Source: Stenotrophomonas geniculata ATCC 19374 = JCM 13324
GTDB taxonomy: Bacteria; Pseudomonadota; Gammaproteobacteria; Xanthomonadales; Xanthomonadaceae
Assembly (NCBI RefSeq): GCF_001431625.1
Contig: NZ_LLXT01000160.1
Span: 1 to 64,000, forward strand
Length of the DNA stretch: 64,000 nt
Reading direction: 5' to 3'
Part shown: piece after piece, positions 1 through 11,091 of the stretch
Numbering within the stretch: position 1 is the stretch's first letter
Layout: each line of letters starts with the position of its first letter
Program-made: the position numbers and the translations under genes
Notes under the pieces: generated by a model
Database searches by the model: none
What the model was told of the DNA's origin: nothing
Seen by the model: the letters and a program-made list of their open reading frames with translations, nothing else

Positions 1-57
1 GTTGGTCGCGGAGAGCCCGGCCAAGACCCAGATCTAGCCGGGCTCTCCGCGACCAAC
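1..57. repeat. Long perfect inverted repeat at the window edge
   Basis: Two 21-base arms (1-21 and 37-57) are exact reverse complements around a 15-base loop. There is no T-run on either side, so it is not a standard intrinsic terminator, and it lacks the GTAG head of the SMAG repeats found elsewhere in this window. It lies about 120 bases before tpiA and probably forms the 3' end of the upstream transcript or an unclassified palindromic repeat. Confidence 0.7.
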
Positions 58-179
58 CCAACCCCCGCCACGAGGGGCTGCGCCGTTGGCTGAAAATCCA
101 TGTAACCGCTTACAAGGAAACGGATTTTTGCCGCAACGGGTATCATGACCGGCTGACTTCACACAGGAGCCACCCGCTC

Positions 180-935
180 ATGCGCCGCAAGATCGTCGCC
201 GGAAACTGGAAGCTGCATGGCAGCCGTCAATTCGCCAATGAACTGCTGGGGCAGGTGGCCGCTGGGCTGCCGCTGGAGGGAGTGGACGTGGTGATCCTGC
301 CGCCGCTGCCCTACCTGGGGGAGCTGGTCGAGGACTTCGGCGAGGCCGGCCTGGCCTTTGGCGCACAGGACGTGAGCAGCAACGAGAAGGGCGCCTACAC
401 CGGCGAAGTCTGCGCGGCCATGCTGGTCGAGGTCGGGGCCCGCTATGGCCTGGTCGGCCATTCCGAGCGTCGCCAGTACCACCATGAAAGCAGCGAGCTG
501 GTCGCACGCAAGTTCGCCGCCGCCCAGCACGCCGGCCTGGTGCCGGTGCTGTGCGTGGGCGAGACCCTGGAACAGCGCGAGGCCGGGCAGACTGAAGCGG
601 TCATCGCCAGCCAGCTGGCGCCGGTGCTGGAGCTGGTCGGCGCGGCCGGTTTCGCCAAGGCCGTGGTCGCCTACGAGCCGGTCTGGGCCATCGGTACCGG
701 CCGTACCGCCACCAAGGAGCAGGCGCAGCAGGTGCACGCGTTCATCCGTGGCGAAGTCGCGCGCATCGATGCTAGAATCGCTGATTCACTGCCCATTGTT
801 TACGGCGGTAGCGTGAAGCCCGACAATGCCGGGGAACTGTTCGCGCAGCCGGATGTCGATGGTGGGCTGGTCGGCGGCGCCTCCCTGGTGGCCGCGGACT
901 TCCTGGCCATCGCAAGGGCGGCGGCCGCGAACTAA
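180..935 (+). CDS. tpiA: Triosephosphate isomerase
   Basis: Cytoplasmic glycolytic enzyme that interconverts dihydroxyacetone phosphate and glyceraldehyde 3-phosphate. The 251-residue product has the usual TIM-barrel length. N9 and K11 lie in the GNWK motif, the catalytic His is H94 in GHSERR, and the catalytic Glu is E166 in AYEPVWAIGTG, followed by the flexible loop. The phosphate-binding GGS and GG motifs are near the C-terminus. An AGGAG sequence sits about 8 bases before the ATG. secG follows after 31 bases, an arrangement common in proteobacteria, so the two are probably cotranscribed. The assignment is secure. Confidence 0.98.
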   Translation: MRRKIVAGNWKLHGSRQFANELLGQVAAGLPLEGVDVVILPPLPYLGELVEDFGEAGLAFGAQDVSSNEKGAYTGEVCAAMLVEVGARYGLVGHSERRQYHHESSELVARKFAAAQHAGLVPVLCVGETLEQREAGQTEAVIASQLAPVLELVGAAGFAKAVVAYEPVWAIGTGRTATKEQAQQVHAFIRGEVARIDARIADSLPIVYGGSVKPDNAGELFAQPDVDGGLVGGASLVAADFLAIARAAAAN

Positions 936-966
936 TCCTAGAAGTTTTGTCCGAGGGCGGTTTCCA

Positions 967-1404
967 ATGCTGATGTTGATCCTCAATGTCGTCTACGTGC
1001 TGGTCGCTGTGGCCATGATCGCGCTGATCCTGATGCAGCGTGGTTCGGGTGCGGCGGCGGGTTCGGGCTTTGGTGCCGGTGCCTCGGGTACGGTGTTCGG
1101 TGCGCGTGGCGCCTCGAACTTCCTGTCCAAATCGACCAAGTGGCTGGCTGTCGTGTTCTTCGGCATCAGCCTCTTCATGGCCTGGTATGCCGGTCATGGC
1201 AGCCGCCCGGCGGCCGACCAGGATCTGGGCCTGATGTCCGCTCCGGCGGCCGTCGCTCCGGCGGCTCCGGCGGGCGAGCTGCCGGCCGTTCCGAAGGCCG
1301 ATGCGGTCCCGGCCGCCCCGGTTCCGGCCGCGAATGTGCCGGCTCAGGCGGAATCTTCGGTTTCTGGTGAAGAAAAGCCTTCGGAAGGCTCCCAGAAAGA
1401 CTGA
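967..1404 (+). CDS. secG: Preprotein translocase subunit SecG
   Basis: Small inner-membrane subunit of the SecYEG translocon that assists SecA-driven export. The 145-residue product has a first membrane helix at about residues 2-22, a Gly/Ala/Ser-rich loop with the family pattern LMQRGSGAAAGSGFGAG, and a second helix at about 55-75. The C-terminal 65 residues are an Ala/Pro-rich extension longer than in E. coli SecG (110 residues) and probably disordered. The ATG at 967 was chosen because the N-terminus then begins directly with the first helix. The gene sits between tpiA and a tRNA-Leu gene, as expected. Confidence 0.95.
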   Translation: MLMLILNVVYVLVAVAMIALILMQRGSGAAAGSGFGAGASGTVFGARGASNFLSKSTKWLAVVFFGISLFMAWYAGHGSRPAADQDLGLMSAPAAVAPAAPAGELPAVPKADAVPAAPVPAANVPAQAESSVSGEEKPSEGSQKD

Positions 1405-1455
1405 AGCCGGTTACAATACGCGGCGCATCGGGAAGATAGTCTGATGTGATCGTTT

Positions 1456-1540
1456 GCCCAGGTGGCGGAATTGGTAGACGCACTACCTTGAGGTGGTAGC
1501 GACGCAAGTCGTAGGGGTTCGAGTCCCCTCTTGGGCACCA
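1456..1540 (+). tRNA. tRNA-Leu (GAG)
   Basis: The 85-base gene has a 7-bp acceptor stem with one G-U pair, a long variable arm typical of class II tRNAs, anticodon GAG in the loop TTGAGGT, and the GTTCGAGTC T-loop region. The 3' CCA is encoded. A TACAAT at 1412-1417 could be its -10 box, but no clear -35 box is seen. It corresponds to E. coli leuU, which also lies next to secG. Confidence 0.97.
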
Positions 1541-1651
1541 TTTGTAAGTAAAGCGGGTTCGTCTGGCGCGCAAGGCGCCAGGCAGATTCCCGTCCACTCC
1601 CCCATGCCAAAGCGCCTGCAGGCGCGGCGGCAGAGGCAAGAGAGAATCGCT

Positions 1652-2008
1652 GTGCTGGCCGAATATTTGCCGTCTCTGCTGTTTCTGATCGTTGCCACCG
1701 GTATCGGCGTTACGCTGATGCTGGTTGGTCGATTCCTCGGTCCCCGCCGCCCCGATCTGGAGAAGCTGTCGCCGTACGAGTGCGGCTTCGAGGCCTTCGA
1801 AGACGCGCGCATGAAGTTCGACGTGCGCTACTACCTGATCGCGATCCAGTTCATCGTCTTCGACCTGGAAATCATCTTCATCGTGCCGTGGACCCAGGTC
1901 TTCATGGAGCTGGGTGCCCGTTCGCTCATCACCATGGGCCTGTTCGTCGGCATGCTGTTCCTCGGTTTCATTTACGTCTGGAAGAAGGGAGCGCTGGAAT
2001 GGGAGTGA
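1652..2008 (+). CDS. nuoA: NADH-quinone oxidoreductase subunit A
   Basis: Membrane subunit of respiratory complex I, near the quinone-binding region. The GTG at 1652 gives 118 residues, the normal family length; an AGAGAG sequence lies just upstream. Three membrane helices are visible (about residues 6-26, 62-82 and 90-110). The loop between the first two carries the conserved YECGFE segment. No terminator is seen between tRNA-Leu and this gene, only a short GC-rich hairpin at about 1563-1581, so the promoter of the nuo operon is not clearly placed. The last codons overlap nuoB. Confidence 0.96.
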   Translation: MLAEYLPSLLFLIVATGIGVTLMLVGRFLGPRRPDLEKLSPYECGFEAFEDARMKFDVRYYLIAIQFIVFDLEIIFIVPWTQVFMELGARSLITMGLFVGMLFLGFIYVWKKGALEWE

Positions 2009-2553
2009 TTCAGACTCTCGATGGCCTCATGAACAACCCCACGCCGGAAGGCCGGGTTGATGACATCCTGCGGCCGGAAGGCGACAACCCGCTGCTGGAA
2101 AAGGGCTTCGTCACCACCAGCGTCGATGCACTGCTGAACTGGGCGCGCACCGGCTCGATGTGGCCGATGACCTTCGGTCTGGCCTGCTGCGCGGTCGAGA
2201 TGATGCACGCCGGCGCCGCGCGCCTGGACCTTGACCGCTACGGCGTGGTGTTCCGCCCGTCGCCGCGTCAGTCCGACGTGATGATCGTGGCCGGTACCCT
2301 GGTCAACAAGATGGCCCCGGCGCTGCGCAAGGTCTACGACCAGATGCCGGACCCGAAGTGGGTCATCTCGATGGGTAGCTGCGCCAACGGTGGCGGCTAT
2401 TACCACTACTCCTATTCTGTGGTGCGCGGCTGTGATCGCGTGGTGCCGGTGGACGTCTACGTCCCGGGCTGCCCGCCGACCGCCGAGGCGCTGGTGTACG
2501 GGATCCTGCAGCTGCAGAAGAAGATCTGGCGTACACAGACCATCGCCCGCTGA
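1999..2553 (+). CDS. nuoB: NADH-quinone oxidoreductase subunit B
   Basis: Peripheral-arm subunit that carries cluster N2, the [4Fe-4S] centre that passes electrons to quinone. The 184-residue protein has the characteristic adjacent cysteines C63-C64, then C128 in MGSCANGGG and C158 in VPGCPP, which together are the four N2 ligands. The ATG at 1999 overlaps the nuoA stop by 10 bases, implying translational coupling. Confidence 0.98.
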   Translation: MGVIQTLDGLMNNPTPEGRVDDILRPEGDNPLLEKGFVTTSVDALLNWARTGSMWPMTFGLACCAVEMMHAGAARLDLDRYGVVFRPSPRQSDVMIVAGTLVNKMAPALRKVYDQMPDPKWVISMGSCANGGGYYHYSYSVVRGCDRVVPVDVYVPGCPPTAEALVYGILQLQKKIWRTQTIAR

Positions 2554-2586
2554 CCCCTTCACCTGACAAGAGCGCGCCAAGCCCCC

Positions 2587-3336
2587 ATGGCAGAGCAAGC
2601 ATCCTTCATCGACCGACTGTCCGCACGTTTCGCTGGTGCGAAAGTCATCGTGGTCGAACCCCGCGGCGAAGTGACGCTGGAAGTGCCTGCCGCCGAGTGG
2701 CACGCCACCGCCCTGGCGCTGCGTGACGAGTTTGGTTTCGAACAGGCCGTGGATCTCTGCGGCGTCGACTACCTTGGTTATGGCTCCGACGAATGGGACA
2801 CCGCCGACGTGTCTTCTCAGGGCTTCAGCCGCGGCGTCGAAGGCAAGGCCCAGGGCCGCTTCGCGTGGGGCGAGTTCCCCACCGAGGAAAACGGCGCCGA
2901 CGGTGCCCGCCCTCAGCACATGCCGACCCAGCGCTTCGCCGTGGTCGCCCAGCTGCGCTCGTACCAGCACAACCTGATGATGCACCTGCGGTGCTTCGCC
3001 CCTGACGAAGCGCTGCCGGTGGTGTCCTCGCTGACCAGCATCTGGCCGGGCCTGAACTGGTTCGAGCGCGAAGCGTTCGACCTGTACGGCGTGATCTTCG
3101 AAGGCCACCCGGACCTGCGCCGGATCCTGACCGACTACGGTTTCGTCGGCCATCCGTTCCGCAAGGACTTCCCGCTGATCGGCAATGTCGAAGTCCGCTA
3201 CGACGAAGAAAAGAAGCGCGTGATCTACGAACCGGTCACCTCGGTGGAGCCGCGCGTCGGCGTGCCGCGCGTGATCCGCGACGACGCCCGTCTGCAGACC
3301 GCAGAAGGTGAGCGCGCGCAGGAGGCAGTGAAGTGA
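2587..3336 (+). CDS. nuoC: NADH-quinone oxidoreductase subunit C
   Basis: 30-kDa-type hydrophilic subunit of complex I. It is 249 residues long and separate from NuoD, unlike the fused NuoCD of E. coli. The family signature (ERE-x-FDLYG, then the [13 protein letters not shown] segment) is at about residues 160-185. An Asp/Glu-rich region around residues 60-105 looks like a lineage-specific insertion. The stop codon overlaps the GTG start of nuoD in a GTGA arrangement. Confidence 0.97.
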   Translation: MAEQASFIDRLSARFAGAKVIVVEPRGEVTLEVPAAEWHATALALRDEFGFEQAVDLCGVDYLGYGSDEWDTADVSSQGFSRGVEGKAQGRFAWGEFPTEENGADGARPQHMPTQRFAVVAQLRSYQHNLMMHLRCFAPDEALPVVSSLTSIWPGLNWFEREAFDLYGVIFEGHPDLRRILTDYGFVGHPFRKDFPLIGNVEVRYDEEKKRVIYEPVTSVEPRVGVPRVIRDDARLQTAEGERAQEAVK

Positions 3337-4640
3337 GCCACGTACACCAGGCCGGCGAAGCATTCGCCAGCAACGCCGCCGAAAGCCGGCAGGAAATCCG
3401 CAACTACACCATGAACTTCGGCCCGCAGCATCCGGCCGCGCACGGTGTGCTGCGCCTGATCCTGGAAATGGACGGCGAAACCATCATGCGCGCCGACCCG
3501 CACGTGGGCCTGCTGCACCGTGGTACCGAAAAGCTGGCCGAGTCCAAGCCGTTCAACCAGTCGATCGGCTACATGGATCGCCTGGATTACGTGTCGATGA
3601 TGTGCAACGAGCACGCCTACGTGCGCGCGATCGAGACCCTGATGGGCATCGAGGCGCCGGAGCGTGCGCAGTACATCCGCACCATGTACGACGAAATCAC
3701 CCGCATCCTCAACCACCTGATGTGGCTGGGCTCCAACGCGCTCGACCTGGGTGCGATGGCGGTGATGCTGTACGCCTTCCGCGAGCGCGAAGAGCTGATG
3801 GACTGCTATGAAGCGGTCTCCGGCGCGCGCATGCACGCGGCGTACTACCGTCCGGGCGGTGTCTACCGCGACCTGCCGGACCACATGCCGAAGTACAAGG
3901 AATCGCGCTGGCACAAGGGCAAGGCGCTGAAGCAGCTCAATGCTTCGCGCGAAGGCTCGCTGCTGGACTTCCTGGAGAACTTCACCGTCGAGTTCCCCAA
4001 GCGCATCGACGAATACGAAACCCTGCTGACCGACAACCGCATCTGGAAGCAGCGTACCGTCGGTATCGGCGTGGTCACTCCGGAACTGGCCCACCAGTGG
4101 GGCATGACCGGCGTGATGCTGCGCGGCTCGGGCATCGCCTGGGACCTGCGCAAGAAGCGTCCGTACGCCAAGTACGATGCCGTCGATTTCGACATCCCGC
4201 TGGGCAAGGAAGGCGACTGCTACGACCGTTACCTGGTCCGCGTTGCCGAAATGCGCGAATCCAACCGCATCATCAAGCAGTGCGTGGCGTGGCTGAAGGC
4301 CAACCCGGGCCCGGTGATGGTGAAGAACTTCAAGGTCGCTCCGCCCAAGCGCGAGGACATGAAGGACGACATGGAAGCGCTGATCCATCACTTCAAGCTG
4401 TTCAGTGAAGGCTATTGCGTGCCGGCCGGCGAGACCTATGCGGCAGTGGAAGCGCCCAAGGGCGAGTTCGGCTGCTACCTGGTCTCCGATGGCGCCAACA
4501 AGCCGTTCCGCGTGCACCTGCGCGCACCGGGCTTCGCCCACCTGTCCTCGATCGATTCGGTCGTGCGCGGCCACATGCTGGCCGACGTGGTGGCGATGAT
4601 CGGTACCTACGACCTGGTGTTCGGCGAGGTTGACCGGTAA
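3333..4640 (+). CDS. nuoD: NADH-quinone oxidoreductase subunit D
   Basis: 49-kDa subunit that, with NuoB, forms the quinone-reduction site. It is 435 residues long. The conserved [10 protein letters not shown] loop, whose His contacts the quinone headgroup in known structures, is near residues 29-38. The family then continues collinearly to the C-terminal FGEVDR. The start is a GTG at 3333 that overlaps the nuoC stop; the N-terminal 25 residues are poorly conserved in the family, but no better start is present. About 97 bases with a small GC hairpin separate it from nuoE. Confidence 0.97.
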   Translation: MSHVHQAGEAFASNAAESRQEIRNYTMNFGPQHPAAHGVLRLILEMDGETIMRADPHVGLLHRGTEKLAESKPFNQSIGYMDRLDYVSMMCNEHAYVRAIETLMGIEAPERAQYIRTMYDEITRILNHLMWLGSNALDLGAMAVMLYAFREREELMDCYEAVSGARMHAAYYRPGGVYRDLPDHMPKYKESRWHKGKALKQLNASREGSLLDFLENFTVEFPKRIDEYETLLTDNRIWKQRTVGIGVVTPELAHQWGMTGVMLRGSGIAWDLRKKRPYAKYDAVDFDIPLGKEGDCYDRYLVRVAEMRESNRIIKQCVAWLKANPGPVMVKNFKVAPPKREDMKDDMEALIHHFKLFSEGYCVPAGETYAAVEAPKGEFGCYLVSDGANKPFRVHLRAPGFAHLSSIDSVVRGHMLADVVAMIGTYDLVFGEVDR

Positions 4641-4737
4641 TGCCGTCCGCCACGCCAACGCCCGCTGCAGGCAGCCGGCGCAAGCCGGCGCCGCAGTTTC
4701 TGGAATTTCACGTTATGCATTTCGCTGAGGTCGGCCG

Positions 4738-5265
4738 ATGAAGGCGACAGGTAATTTCGAGGCGGCGCGCGACGTCGACCCGATGGTGGTGCTGAGCGAC
4801 AAGACCCGCGCTCACATCGATCACTGGCTGTCCAAGTTCCCGCCGGACCGCAAGCGCTCTGCCGTGCTGCAGGGCCTGCATGCGGCCCAGGAACAGAACG
4901 AGGGCTGGCTGACCGACGAGCTGATCGCCGGCGTGGCCAAGTACCTTGATCTGCCGCCGGTGTGGGCCTACGAGGTCGCCAGCTTCTACTCGATGTTCGA
5001 GACCGAGAAGGTGGGCCGCAACAACGTGGCCATCTGCACCAACATCAGCTGCTGGCTCAATGGCGCCGAGGACATCGTCCGCCATTGCGAGAAGAAGCTG
5101 GGCATCAAGCACGGTGAATCGACCCCGGACGGCCGCGTCTACCTCAAGCGCGAGGAAGAGTGCCTGGCCGGTTGCGGTGGCGCGCCGATGATGGTCATCA
5201 ACGGTCACTACCATGAGCGTCTGACCCTGGAAAAGGTCGACGAGCTGCTGGACGGGCTGGAGTAA
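4738..5265 (+). CDS. nuoE: NADH-quinone oxidoreductase subunit E
   Basis: 24-kDa thioredoxin-fold subunit of the NADH-oxidising module, carrying [2Fe-2S] cluster N1a. The 175-residue product has the four ligands C100, C105, C142 and C146. The start ATG is overlapped by the end of a tiny open frame (ATG at 4714) in an ATGA junction, which may give weak translational coupling after the 97-base gap behind nuoD. nuoF begins 4 bases after the stop. Confidence 0.97.
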   Translation: MKATGNFEAARDVDPMVVLSDKTRAHIDHWLSKFPPDRKRSAVLQGLHAAQEQNEGWLTDELIAGVAKYLDLPPVWAYEVASFYSMFETEKVGRNNVAICTNISCWLNGAEDIVRHCEKKLGIKHGESTPDGRVYLKREEECLAGCGGAPMMVINGHYHERLTLEKVDELLDGLE

Positions 5266-5269
5266 GGGC

Positions 5270-6610
5270 ATGGCACATCACCACGAATCCAAGGGTCCGG
5301 TCGGCCCCGCGCCGCTGCCGCACCAGGTGGTCTACACCACCCTGCATTACGACACCCCGTGGTCGTACGAAAGCTACCTGAAGACCGGTGGCTACGCCGC
5401 CCTGCGCAAGATCCTCGAAGAGAAGATCCCGCCGGAGCAGGTCATCGAGATGGTCAAGGCCTCGGGCCTGCGCGGCCGCGGTGGCGCAGGCTTCCCGACC
5501 GGCCTGAAGTGGTCCTTCATGCCCAAGGGCAACATGCAGAAGTACATCCTCTGCAACTCGGACGAATCCGAGCCGGGCACCTGCAAGGATCGCGACATCC
5601 TGCGCTACAACCCGCATTCGGTGGTGGAAGGCATGGCGATCGCCTGCTACGCCACCGGTTCGACCGTGGGCTACAACTACCTGCGCGGTGAGTTCCACCA
5701 TGAGCCGTTCGAGCACTTCGAACAGGCCTTGGCCGATGCCTATGCGAACGGCTGGCTGGGCAAGAACATCCTCGGCAGCGGCGTGGACATCGACATCTAC
5801 GGCGCGCTGGGCGCTGGCGCCTACATCTGCGGCGAAGAAACCGCGCTGATGGAATCGCTGGAAGGCAAGAAGGGCCAGCCGCGCTACAAGCCGCCGTTCC
5901 CGGCCAACTTCGGCCTGTACGGCAAGCCGTCGACGATCAACAACACCGAAACCTATGGTTCGGTGCCGGCGATCATCCGCAACGGCCCGGAGTGGTTCAA
6001 GGGCCTGAGCCTGACCGCCAACGGCGGCCCGAAGTGCTTCTCGGTGTCCGGCTGCGTGCAGAACGGTGGCAACTTCGAAGTGCCGCTGGGCACCAAATTC
6101 CACGATCTGCTGGAAATGGCCGGTGGTCTGCGTCCGGGCCGCACGCTGAAGGGCGCGATCCCGGGCGGTGTGTCGATGCCGGTGCTGACCGCGGCCGAGC
6201 TGAAGGACCTGCCGATGGACTACGACACCATCCGTGCGCTGGGCTCCGGCCTGGGTTCGGGTGCGATCGTGGTGCTCGACGACAGCGTGTGCTGCGTCAA
6301 GTTCGCCTGCCGCATCAGCCAGTTCTTCCACAAGGAATCCTGCGGCCAGTGCACCCCGTGCCGTGAAGGTACCGGCTGGATGCACCGCGTGCTGGAGCGC
6401 ATCGTCGCCGGCAAGGCCACGATGGAAGACCTGCACCAGCTGAAGGCGGTGGCCGGCCAGATCGAAGGCCACACCATCTGTGCGTTCGGTGAAGCGGCTG
6501 CATGGCCCATCCAGGGCTTCCTGCGCCAGTTCTGGGACGAATTCGAGTACTACATCGTCAACGGTCATTCGATGGTTGACGGCAAGAAGGTGGAGGCAGC
6601 CGCCGCATGA
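5270..6610 (+). CDS. nuoF: NADH-quinone oxidoreductase subunit F (NADH/FMN-binding)
   Basis: Catalytic subunit that binds NADH, FMN and [4Fe-4S] cluster N3. The 446-residue protein has the nucleotide-binding glycine-rich segment [11 protein letters not shown] at 68-78, a second Gly-rich motif [13 protein letters not shown] at about 183-195, and cluster ligands C358, C361 and C364 in [12 protein letters not shown], with the fourth Cys in the later HTICAFGE segment. The N-terminus has a short His-rich start (MAHHHE). Its stop overlaps the nuoG ATG by four bases. Confidence 0.98.
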   Translation: MAHHHESKGPVGPAPLPHQVVYTTLHYDTPWSYESYLKTGGYAALRKILEEKIPPEQVIEMVKASGLRGRGGAGFPTGLKWSFMPKGNMQKYILCNSDESEPGTCKDRDILRYNPHSVVEGMAIACYATGSTVGYNYLRGEFHHEPFEHFEQALADAYANGWLGKNILGSGVDIDIYGALGAGAYICGEETALMESLEGKKGQPRYKPPFPANFGLYGKPSTINNTETYGSVPAIIRNGPEWFKGLSLTANGGPKCFSVSGCVQNGGNFEVPLGTKFHDLLEMAGGLRPGRTLKGAIPGGVSMPVLTAAELKDLPMDYDTIRALGSGLGSGAIVVLDDSVCCVKFACRISQFFHKESCGQCTPCREGTGWMHRVLERIVAGKATMEDLHQLKAVAGQIEGHTICAFGEAAAWPIQGFLRQFWDEFEYYIVNGHSMVDGKKVEAAAA

Positions 6611-8841
6611 GCGCGCAACCCGTAAACCCGAACGTGCCACCGGATCACGTGACCATCGAAATCGATGGCAAGTCCCTGGTCGTGCCCAAGGGTTCGATGA
6701 TCATCCAGGCGGCCGACAAGGCCGGCATTTCGATTCCGCGCTTCTGCTACCACGAGAAGCTGCCGATTGCCGCCAACTGCCGCATGTGCCTGGTGGACGT
6801 GGAGAAGTCGCCGAAGCCGGCGCCGGCCTGCGCTACCCCGGTGATGGACGGCATGAAGGTCGCCACCCGCAGCGAAAAGGCACTGAAGTTCCAGCGCTCG
6901 GTGATGGAGTTCCTGCTCATCAACCACCCGCTGGACTGCCCGATCTGCGATCAGGGCGGCGAATGCGAGCTGCAGGACGTGTCGCTGGGCTATGGCCGTT
7001 CGGTCAGCCGCTTCAACGAGCGCAAGCGCGTGGTGCCGGACGAGGACATGGGCCCGCTGGTCGCCACCGAGATGACCCGCTGCATCCAGTGCACCCGCTG
7101 CGTCCGCTTCACCGCCGACGTGGCCGGTACCTACGAACTGGGTGGCATGTACCGCGGTGAGAACCTGCAGATCGGTACCTTCGACGGCAAGCCGCTGACC
7201 ACCGAGCTGTCGGGCAACGTCGTCGACGTCTGCCCGGTCGGTGCGCTGACCAACAAGGTGTTCCAGTTCCGCGCCCGCCCGTGGGAACTGACCGCGCGCG
7301 AGTCGCTGGGCTACCACGACGCGATGGGTTCGAACCTGTTCCTGCACGTACGTCGCGGCGAAGTGCTGCGCACCGTGCCGCGCGACAACGAAGCGGTGAA
7401 CGAGTGCTGGCTGTCCGACCGTGACCGCTACTCGCACCAGGGCCTGTACAGCGAAGACCGTGCGGTCAAACCGCTGCGCAAGGTCAATGGCGAGTGGAAG
7501 GAAGTGAGCTGGGCCGAAGGCCTGGCCGCGGCCGCCGAAATCCTCAAGGCGAACCAGGGCGACAACCTGGGCGTGCTGGTGCATCCGTCCACCTCGAACG
7601 AGGAAGGTGCGCTGCTGGCCCGTCTGGCCAAGGGCCTGGGCTCGAGCAACATCGACCACCGCATCAACAACCGCGATTTCTCCGACGCCGCCACCGCCGA
7701 AGTGTTCGGCCTGCCGCTGACCGAAATCGAAGGCGCCGACCGCATCGTCGTTCTGGGCAGCAACATCCGCCACGAACTGCCGCTGCTGCACGCCCGCCTG
7801 CGCAAGGCGCAGACCACCAACGGTGCGAAGATCCACGTCGTCAACCCGGTGGACTTCGACTTCGCCTTCAGCATCGCCGGCAAGCAGATCGTTGCGCCGT
7901 CGAAGTTCGTCGACGCGCTGGCCAACGCAGAGCTGCGCTCGGCAGTGCAGGGCGGCAACAACACCGTACTGATCGTCGGTGGTATCGCCGAGAACCACCC
8001 GCAGGCTGCCGCGATCCGCGCCGCCGCGCGTGACTTCGCTGCCGCTACCGGTGCCAAGCTGTGCCGCATCCCGCAGGGCGCCAATGCTGTTGGCCTGACC
8101 CGCGCCGGTGTGCTGCCGGCCGGCAAGGACGTCGCCGCGATGCTGGCGCAGCCGCGCCAGGCCTACGTGGTGTACGGCCTGGAGCCGGGCCTGGACTTCG
8201 CCGACGCACCCGCCGCGCGCAAGGCGCTGGTGGGTGCCCAGGTGGTGGCCTTCAGCCAGTTCGCCTGTGCCTCGACCCGCGACGTCGCCGACGTGATCCT
8301 GCCGATCGGTGCGCTGCCGGAAATCGACGCCACCCTGACCAACCTCGATGGTCGCGAGCAGTTGGCCCGTGCCGGCGGCAAGCTGCCGGGCGAGGCCCGT
8401 GAGGGTTGGCGCGTGCTGCGCGCCCTGGGCGGCGAGCTGGCCGTGGCCGGTTTCGACTTCACCGACCTGGCCGGCCTGCGTGCCAGCCTGGCCCCGGTTT
8501 CGGTCGCCGTTGCCGCTTCGGCGCAGCCGGCGGTTGCCGGTGAAGGCCTGGAAGTGGCTTCGACCGCCGCGATCTACCGCACCGATGCGGTGGTCCGTCG
8601 CGCGCCGGCGCTGCAGTCGCATCCGCTCAACAACGCCCCGCGCATCGTGCTGAATGCTGAAGATGCTGCTCGCCTGCAGCTGCAGGAAGGGCAGATGGCC
8701 AAGGTCGGCACCGATGCCGGCAAGGCCACCCTGCCGGTGGTGGTCGACGCCCGCGTCGCTGCGGGTTCGGTCTGGATTGAATCGGGCCACGGCGCGACCG
8801 CGCCGCTGGGTGCCGCTCGCGTATCGGTGGTGGCTGCATGA
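6607..8841 (+). CDS. nuoG: NADH-quinone oxidoreductase subunit G
   Basis: Largest peripheral-arm subunit, holding several Fe-S clusters that relay electrons from NuoF to NuoI and NuoB. The 744-residue product begins with a [2Fe-2S] ferredoxin domain ([17 protein letters not shown]), then the His-Cys [4Fe-4S] motif ([19 protein letters not shown]), then the N4 motif [11 protein letters not shown] molybdopterin-oxidoreductase-like domain fills the rest. The CXXCXXXC set of the N7 cluster known from E. coli and Thermus was not seen. Four-base overlaps at both ends couple it to nuoF and nuoH. Confidence 0.97.
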   Translation: MSAQPVNPNVPPDHVTIEIDGKSLVVPKGSMIIQAADKAGISIPRFCYHEKLPIAANCRMCLVDVEKSPKPAPACATPVMDGMKVATRSEKALKFQRSVMEFLLINHPLDCPICDQGGECELQDVSLGYGRSVSRFNERKRVVPDEDMGPLVATEMTRCIQCTRCVRFTADVAGTYELGGMYRGENLQIGTFDGKPLTTELSGNVVDVCPVGALTNKVFQFRARPWELTARESLGYHDAMGSNLFLHVRRGEVLRTVPRDNEAVNECWLSDRDRYSHQGLYSEDRAVKPLRKVNGEWKEVSWAEGLAAAAEILKANQGDNLGVLVHPSTSNEEGALLARLAKGLGSSNIDHRINNRDFSDAATAEVFGLPLTEIEGADRIVVLGSNIRHELPLLHARLRKAQTTNGAKIHVVNPVDFDFAFSIAGKQIVAPSKFVDALANAELRSAVQGGNNTVLIVGGIAENHPQAAAIRAAARDFAAATGAKLCRIPQGANAVGLTRAGVLPAGKDVAAMLAQPRQAYVVYGLEPGLDFADAPAARKALVGAQVVAFSQFACASTRDVADVILPIGALPEIDATLTNLDGREQLARAGGKLPGEAREGWRVLRALGGELAVAGFDFTDLAGLRASLAPVSVAVAASAQPAVAGEGLEVASTAAIYRTDAVVRRAPALQSHPLNNAPRIVLNAEDAARLQLQEGQMAKVGTDAGKATLPVVVDARVAAGSVWIESGHGATAPLGAARVSVVAA

Positions 8842-9932
8842 ACGAATTGCTGTTGAACGCGGTCGACCCGCTGCACCAGTGGCTGCTTGGCCTCGGTGAC
8901 ATCGGCGCGCTGATCTGGATCATCCTGAAGATCCTGGTGATCACCGTGCCGGTGATCATCTCGGTGGCCTTCTACGTGGTCTGGGAACGCAAGCTGATCG
9001 GCTGGATGCACGTCCGCCACGGCCCGATGTACGTGGGCATGGGCATCTTCCAGGCCTTCGCCGACGTCTTCAAGCTGCTGTTCAAGGAAGTGGTCCAGCC
9101 GAGCAGTGCCAACAAGGCGATCTACCTGCTGGCACCGCTGATCACCCTGGCGCCGGCCTTCGCGGCCTGGTCGGTGGTGCCCTTCGATTCGCAGATCGTG
9201 CTGTCCAACGCCAACGCCGGCCTGCTGTATCTGCTGGCGATGACCTCGCTGGGCATCTACGGCATCATCCTGGCCGGTTGGGCATCCAACTCGAAGTATG
9301 CGTTCCTGGGTGCGATGCGCGCCTCGGCACAGATGATCAGCTACGAAATCGCCATGGGCTTCGCCCTGGTCGGCGTGATGATCGCGTCGGGCAGCCTGAA
9401 CCTGAGCAACATCGTGATGGCGCAGGCCGGCAATTCCGGTTTCTTCGACTGGTTCCTGCTGCCGCTGTTCCCGCTGTTCGTCATCTACTGGGTGTCGGGC
9501 GTGGCTGAAACCAACCGCGCGCCGTTCGACGTGGTGGAAGGCGAGTCGGAAATCGTCGCCGGCCACATGGTCGAGTACTCCGGCGGTGCCTTCGCCCTGT
9601 TCTTCCTGGCCGAATACGCGAACATGATCCTGATCAGCTTCCTGATCTCGATCTTCTTCCTCGGCGGCTGGCTGAGCCCGATCCAGGGCTGGGTCAACTT
9701 CGGCGATGTCTCGCCGCTGGTCGACTGGATCTGGAAGGGCGGTGCACCGTGGCTGTTCGTCAAGGTGCTCTTCTTCGCCAGTGCCTACATCTGGTTCCGT
9801 GCCAGCTTCCCGCGCTTCCGCTACGACCAGATCATGCGCCTGGGCTGGAAGGTCTTCATCCCGCTGGCCATTCTGTGGATCGCGGTTACCGCCGTCATGG
9901 TGTTCTTCGGCGTGATTCAAAAGGGCGTCTAA
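8838..9932 (+). CDS. nuoH: NADH-quinone oxidoreductase subunit H
   Basis: Membrane subunit that joins the peripheral and membrane arms and lines the quinone-access chamber. The 364-residue protein has about eight membrane helices and the highly conserved acidic loop [16 protein letters not shown] at about residues 223-238, which links quinone chemistry to proton movement. Starts within the nuoG stop (ATGA). Confidence 0.98.
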   Translation: MNELLLNAVDPLHQWLLGLGDIGALIWIILKILVITVPVIISVAFYVVWERKLIGWMHVRHGPMYVGMGIFQAFADVFKLLFKEVVQPSSANKAIYLLAPLITLAPAFAAWSVVPFDSQIVLSNANAGLLYLLAMTSLGIYGIILAGWASNSKYAFLGAMRASAQMISYEIAMGFALVGVMIASGSLNLSNIVMAQAGNSGFFDWFLLPLFPLFVIYWVSGVAETNRAPFDVVEGESEIVAGHMVEYSGGAFALFFLAEYANMILISFLISIFFLGGWLSPIQGWVNFGDVSPLVDWIWKGGAPWLFVKVLFFASAYIWFRASFPRFRYDQIMRLGWKVFIPLAILWIAVTAVMVFFGVIQKGV

Positions 9933-9936
9933 AGTG

Positions 9937-10425
9937 ATGAACAGGATTACCCATTACTTCAAGAGCCTGCTGCTGCTCGAACTGCTGGCCGGTCTCTGGC
10001 TGACCTTGAAGTACAGCTTCAAGCCCAAGTACACGATGATGTACCCGATGGAGAAGTTCCCGCAGTCGCCGCGCTTCCGTGGCCTGCACGCCCTGCGCCG
10101 TTACCCCAACGGTGAAGAGCGCTGCATCGCCTGCAAGCTGTGCGAAGCGGTGTGCCCGGCACTGGCCATCACCATCGACTCGGCCAAGCGCGAAGACGGC
10201 ACCCGCCGTACCACGCGCTATGACATCGATCTGTTCAAGTGCATCTTCTGCGGCTTCTGTGAAGAAAGCTGCCCGGTGGACTCGATCGTCGAAACCCACA
10301 TCCTCGAGTACCACTTCGAGAATCGTGGCGAAAACATCGTTACCAAGCCGCAGCTGCTGGCCCTGGGCGACCGTCTCGAGTCCGAGATCGCCGAGCGTCG
10401 CGCCGCCGATGCCGCTTACCGCTGA
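9937..10425 (+). CDS. nuoI: NADH-quinone oxidoreductase subunit I
   Basis: 8Fe-ferredoxin-type subunit carrying clusters N6a and N6b. The two motifs [12 protein letters not shown] and [12 protein letters not shown] are complete. The protein is 162 residues from the ATG at 9937; a GTG directly before it (9934) would add a single residue. The N-terminal amphipathic segment ([19 protein letters not shown]) anchors the subunit on the membrane side. It is separated from nuoH by only a few bases. Confidence 0.97.
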   Translation: MNRITHYFKSLLLLELLAGLWLTLKYSFKPKYTMMYPMEKFPQSPRFRGLHALRRYPNGEERCIACKLCEAVCPALAITIDSAKREDGTRRTTRYDIDLFKCIFCGFCEESCPVDSIVETHILEYHFENRGENIVTKPQLLALGDRLESEIAERRAADAAYR

Positions 10426-10434
10426 GGTCGAGAG

Positions 10435-11091
10435 ATGGATTGGGTAAATATCGCTTTCTGGGTGTTCGCCATCGCGGCAACGGTTTCGGCCGGTGCGGTG
10501 ATCAGCGTGCGCAACCCGGTTCACGCCGTGCTCTGCCTGGTGCTGACCTTCTTCTCCATCGCCTGCGTCTGGCTGCTGGTCGGCGCCGAGTTCCTCGGTG
10601 TGGCACTGGTGCTGGTGTATGTCGGCGCGGTGATGGTGCTGTTCCTGTTCGTGGTGATGATGCTGGACATCGATCCCACCAAGATGCGTGAGGGCTGGGT
10701 CCGCTACCTGCCGGTCGGCCTGATCGTTGCCGTGGCCATGCTGGTCCAGATGCTGATCCTGATCGGCGTGAAGGGCAGGGCGGTTACCCCGTTCCCCGCC
10801 GACAACGCCGCCGCGGTCGCTGCCGACAGCTCCAACGTCACCTGGCTGGCGCGCACGCTGTTCACCGAATACCTGCTGCCGTTCGAGTTCGCTGCGGTCA
10901 TCCTGACCGTGGCCGTGGTTGCCGCCGTGATGCTGACCCTGCGTCGCCGTACCGGCGTGAAGAGCCAGAACCCGGGCGAGCAGACCATGGTCAAGGCCGG
11001 CCAGCGCCTGCGCATGGTCAAGATGGGCGCCGAAGCGCCGGTCGTGCACAGCAACAGCAAGCCGGCCACCGGCGAGGAGACCCAGCCGTGA
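10435..11091 (+). CDS. nuoJ: NADH-quinone oxidoreductase subunit J
   Basis: Membrane subunit of complex I with five predicted helices within the first about 170 residues, including the family segment [17 protein letters not shown] whose pi-bulge helix takes part in coupling. At 218 residues it carries a hydrophilic C-terminal tail of roughly 45 residues (rich in Lys, Arg, Glu) beyond the last helix. Its stop overlaps the nuoK GTG start. Confidence 0.97.
   Translation: MDWVNIAFWVFAIAATVSAGAVISVRNPVHAVLCLVLTFFSIACVWLLVGAEFLGVALVLVYVGAVMVLFLFVVMMLDIDPTKMREGWVRYLPVGLIVAVAMLVQMLILIGVKGRAVTPFPADNAAAVAADSSNVTWLARTLFTEYLLPFEFAAVILTVAVVAAVMLTLRRRTGVKSQNPGEQTMVKAGQRLRMVKMGAEAPVVHSNSKPATGEETQP

Noticed and set aside
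128..146. Promoter of tpiA at TATCAT (141-146)
   Set aside because: A -10-like box exists but no -35 at the right spacing; TTGCCG at 128 is too close.
6565..8790. Long open frame antisense to nuoG
   Set aside because: Shadow of a conserved gene in GC-rich sequence; no domain features.
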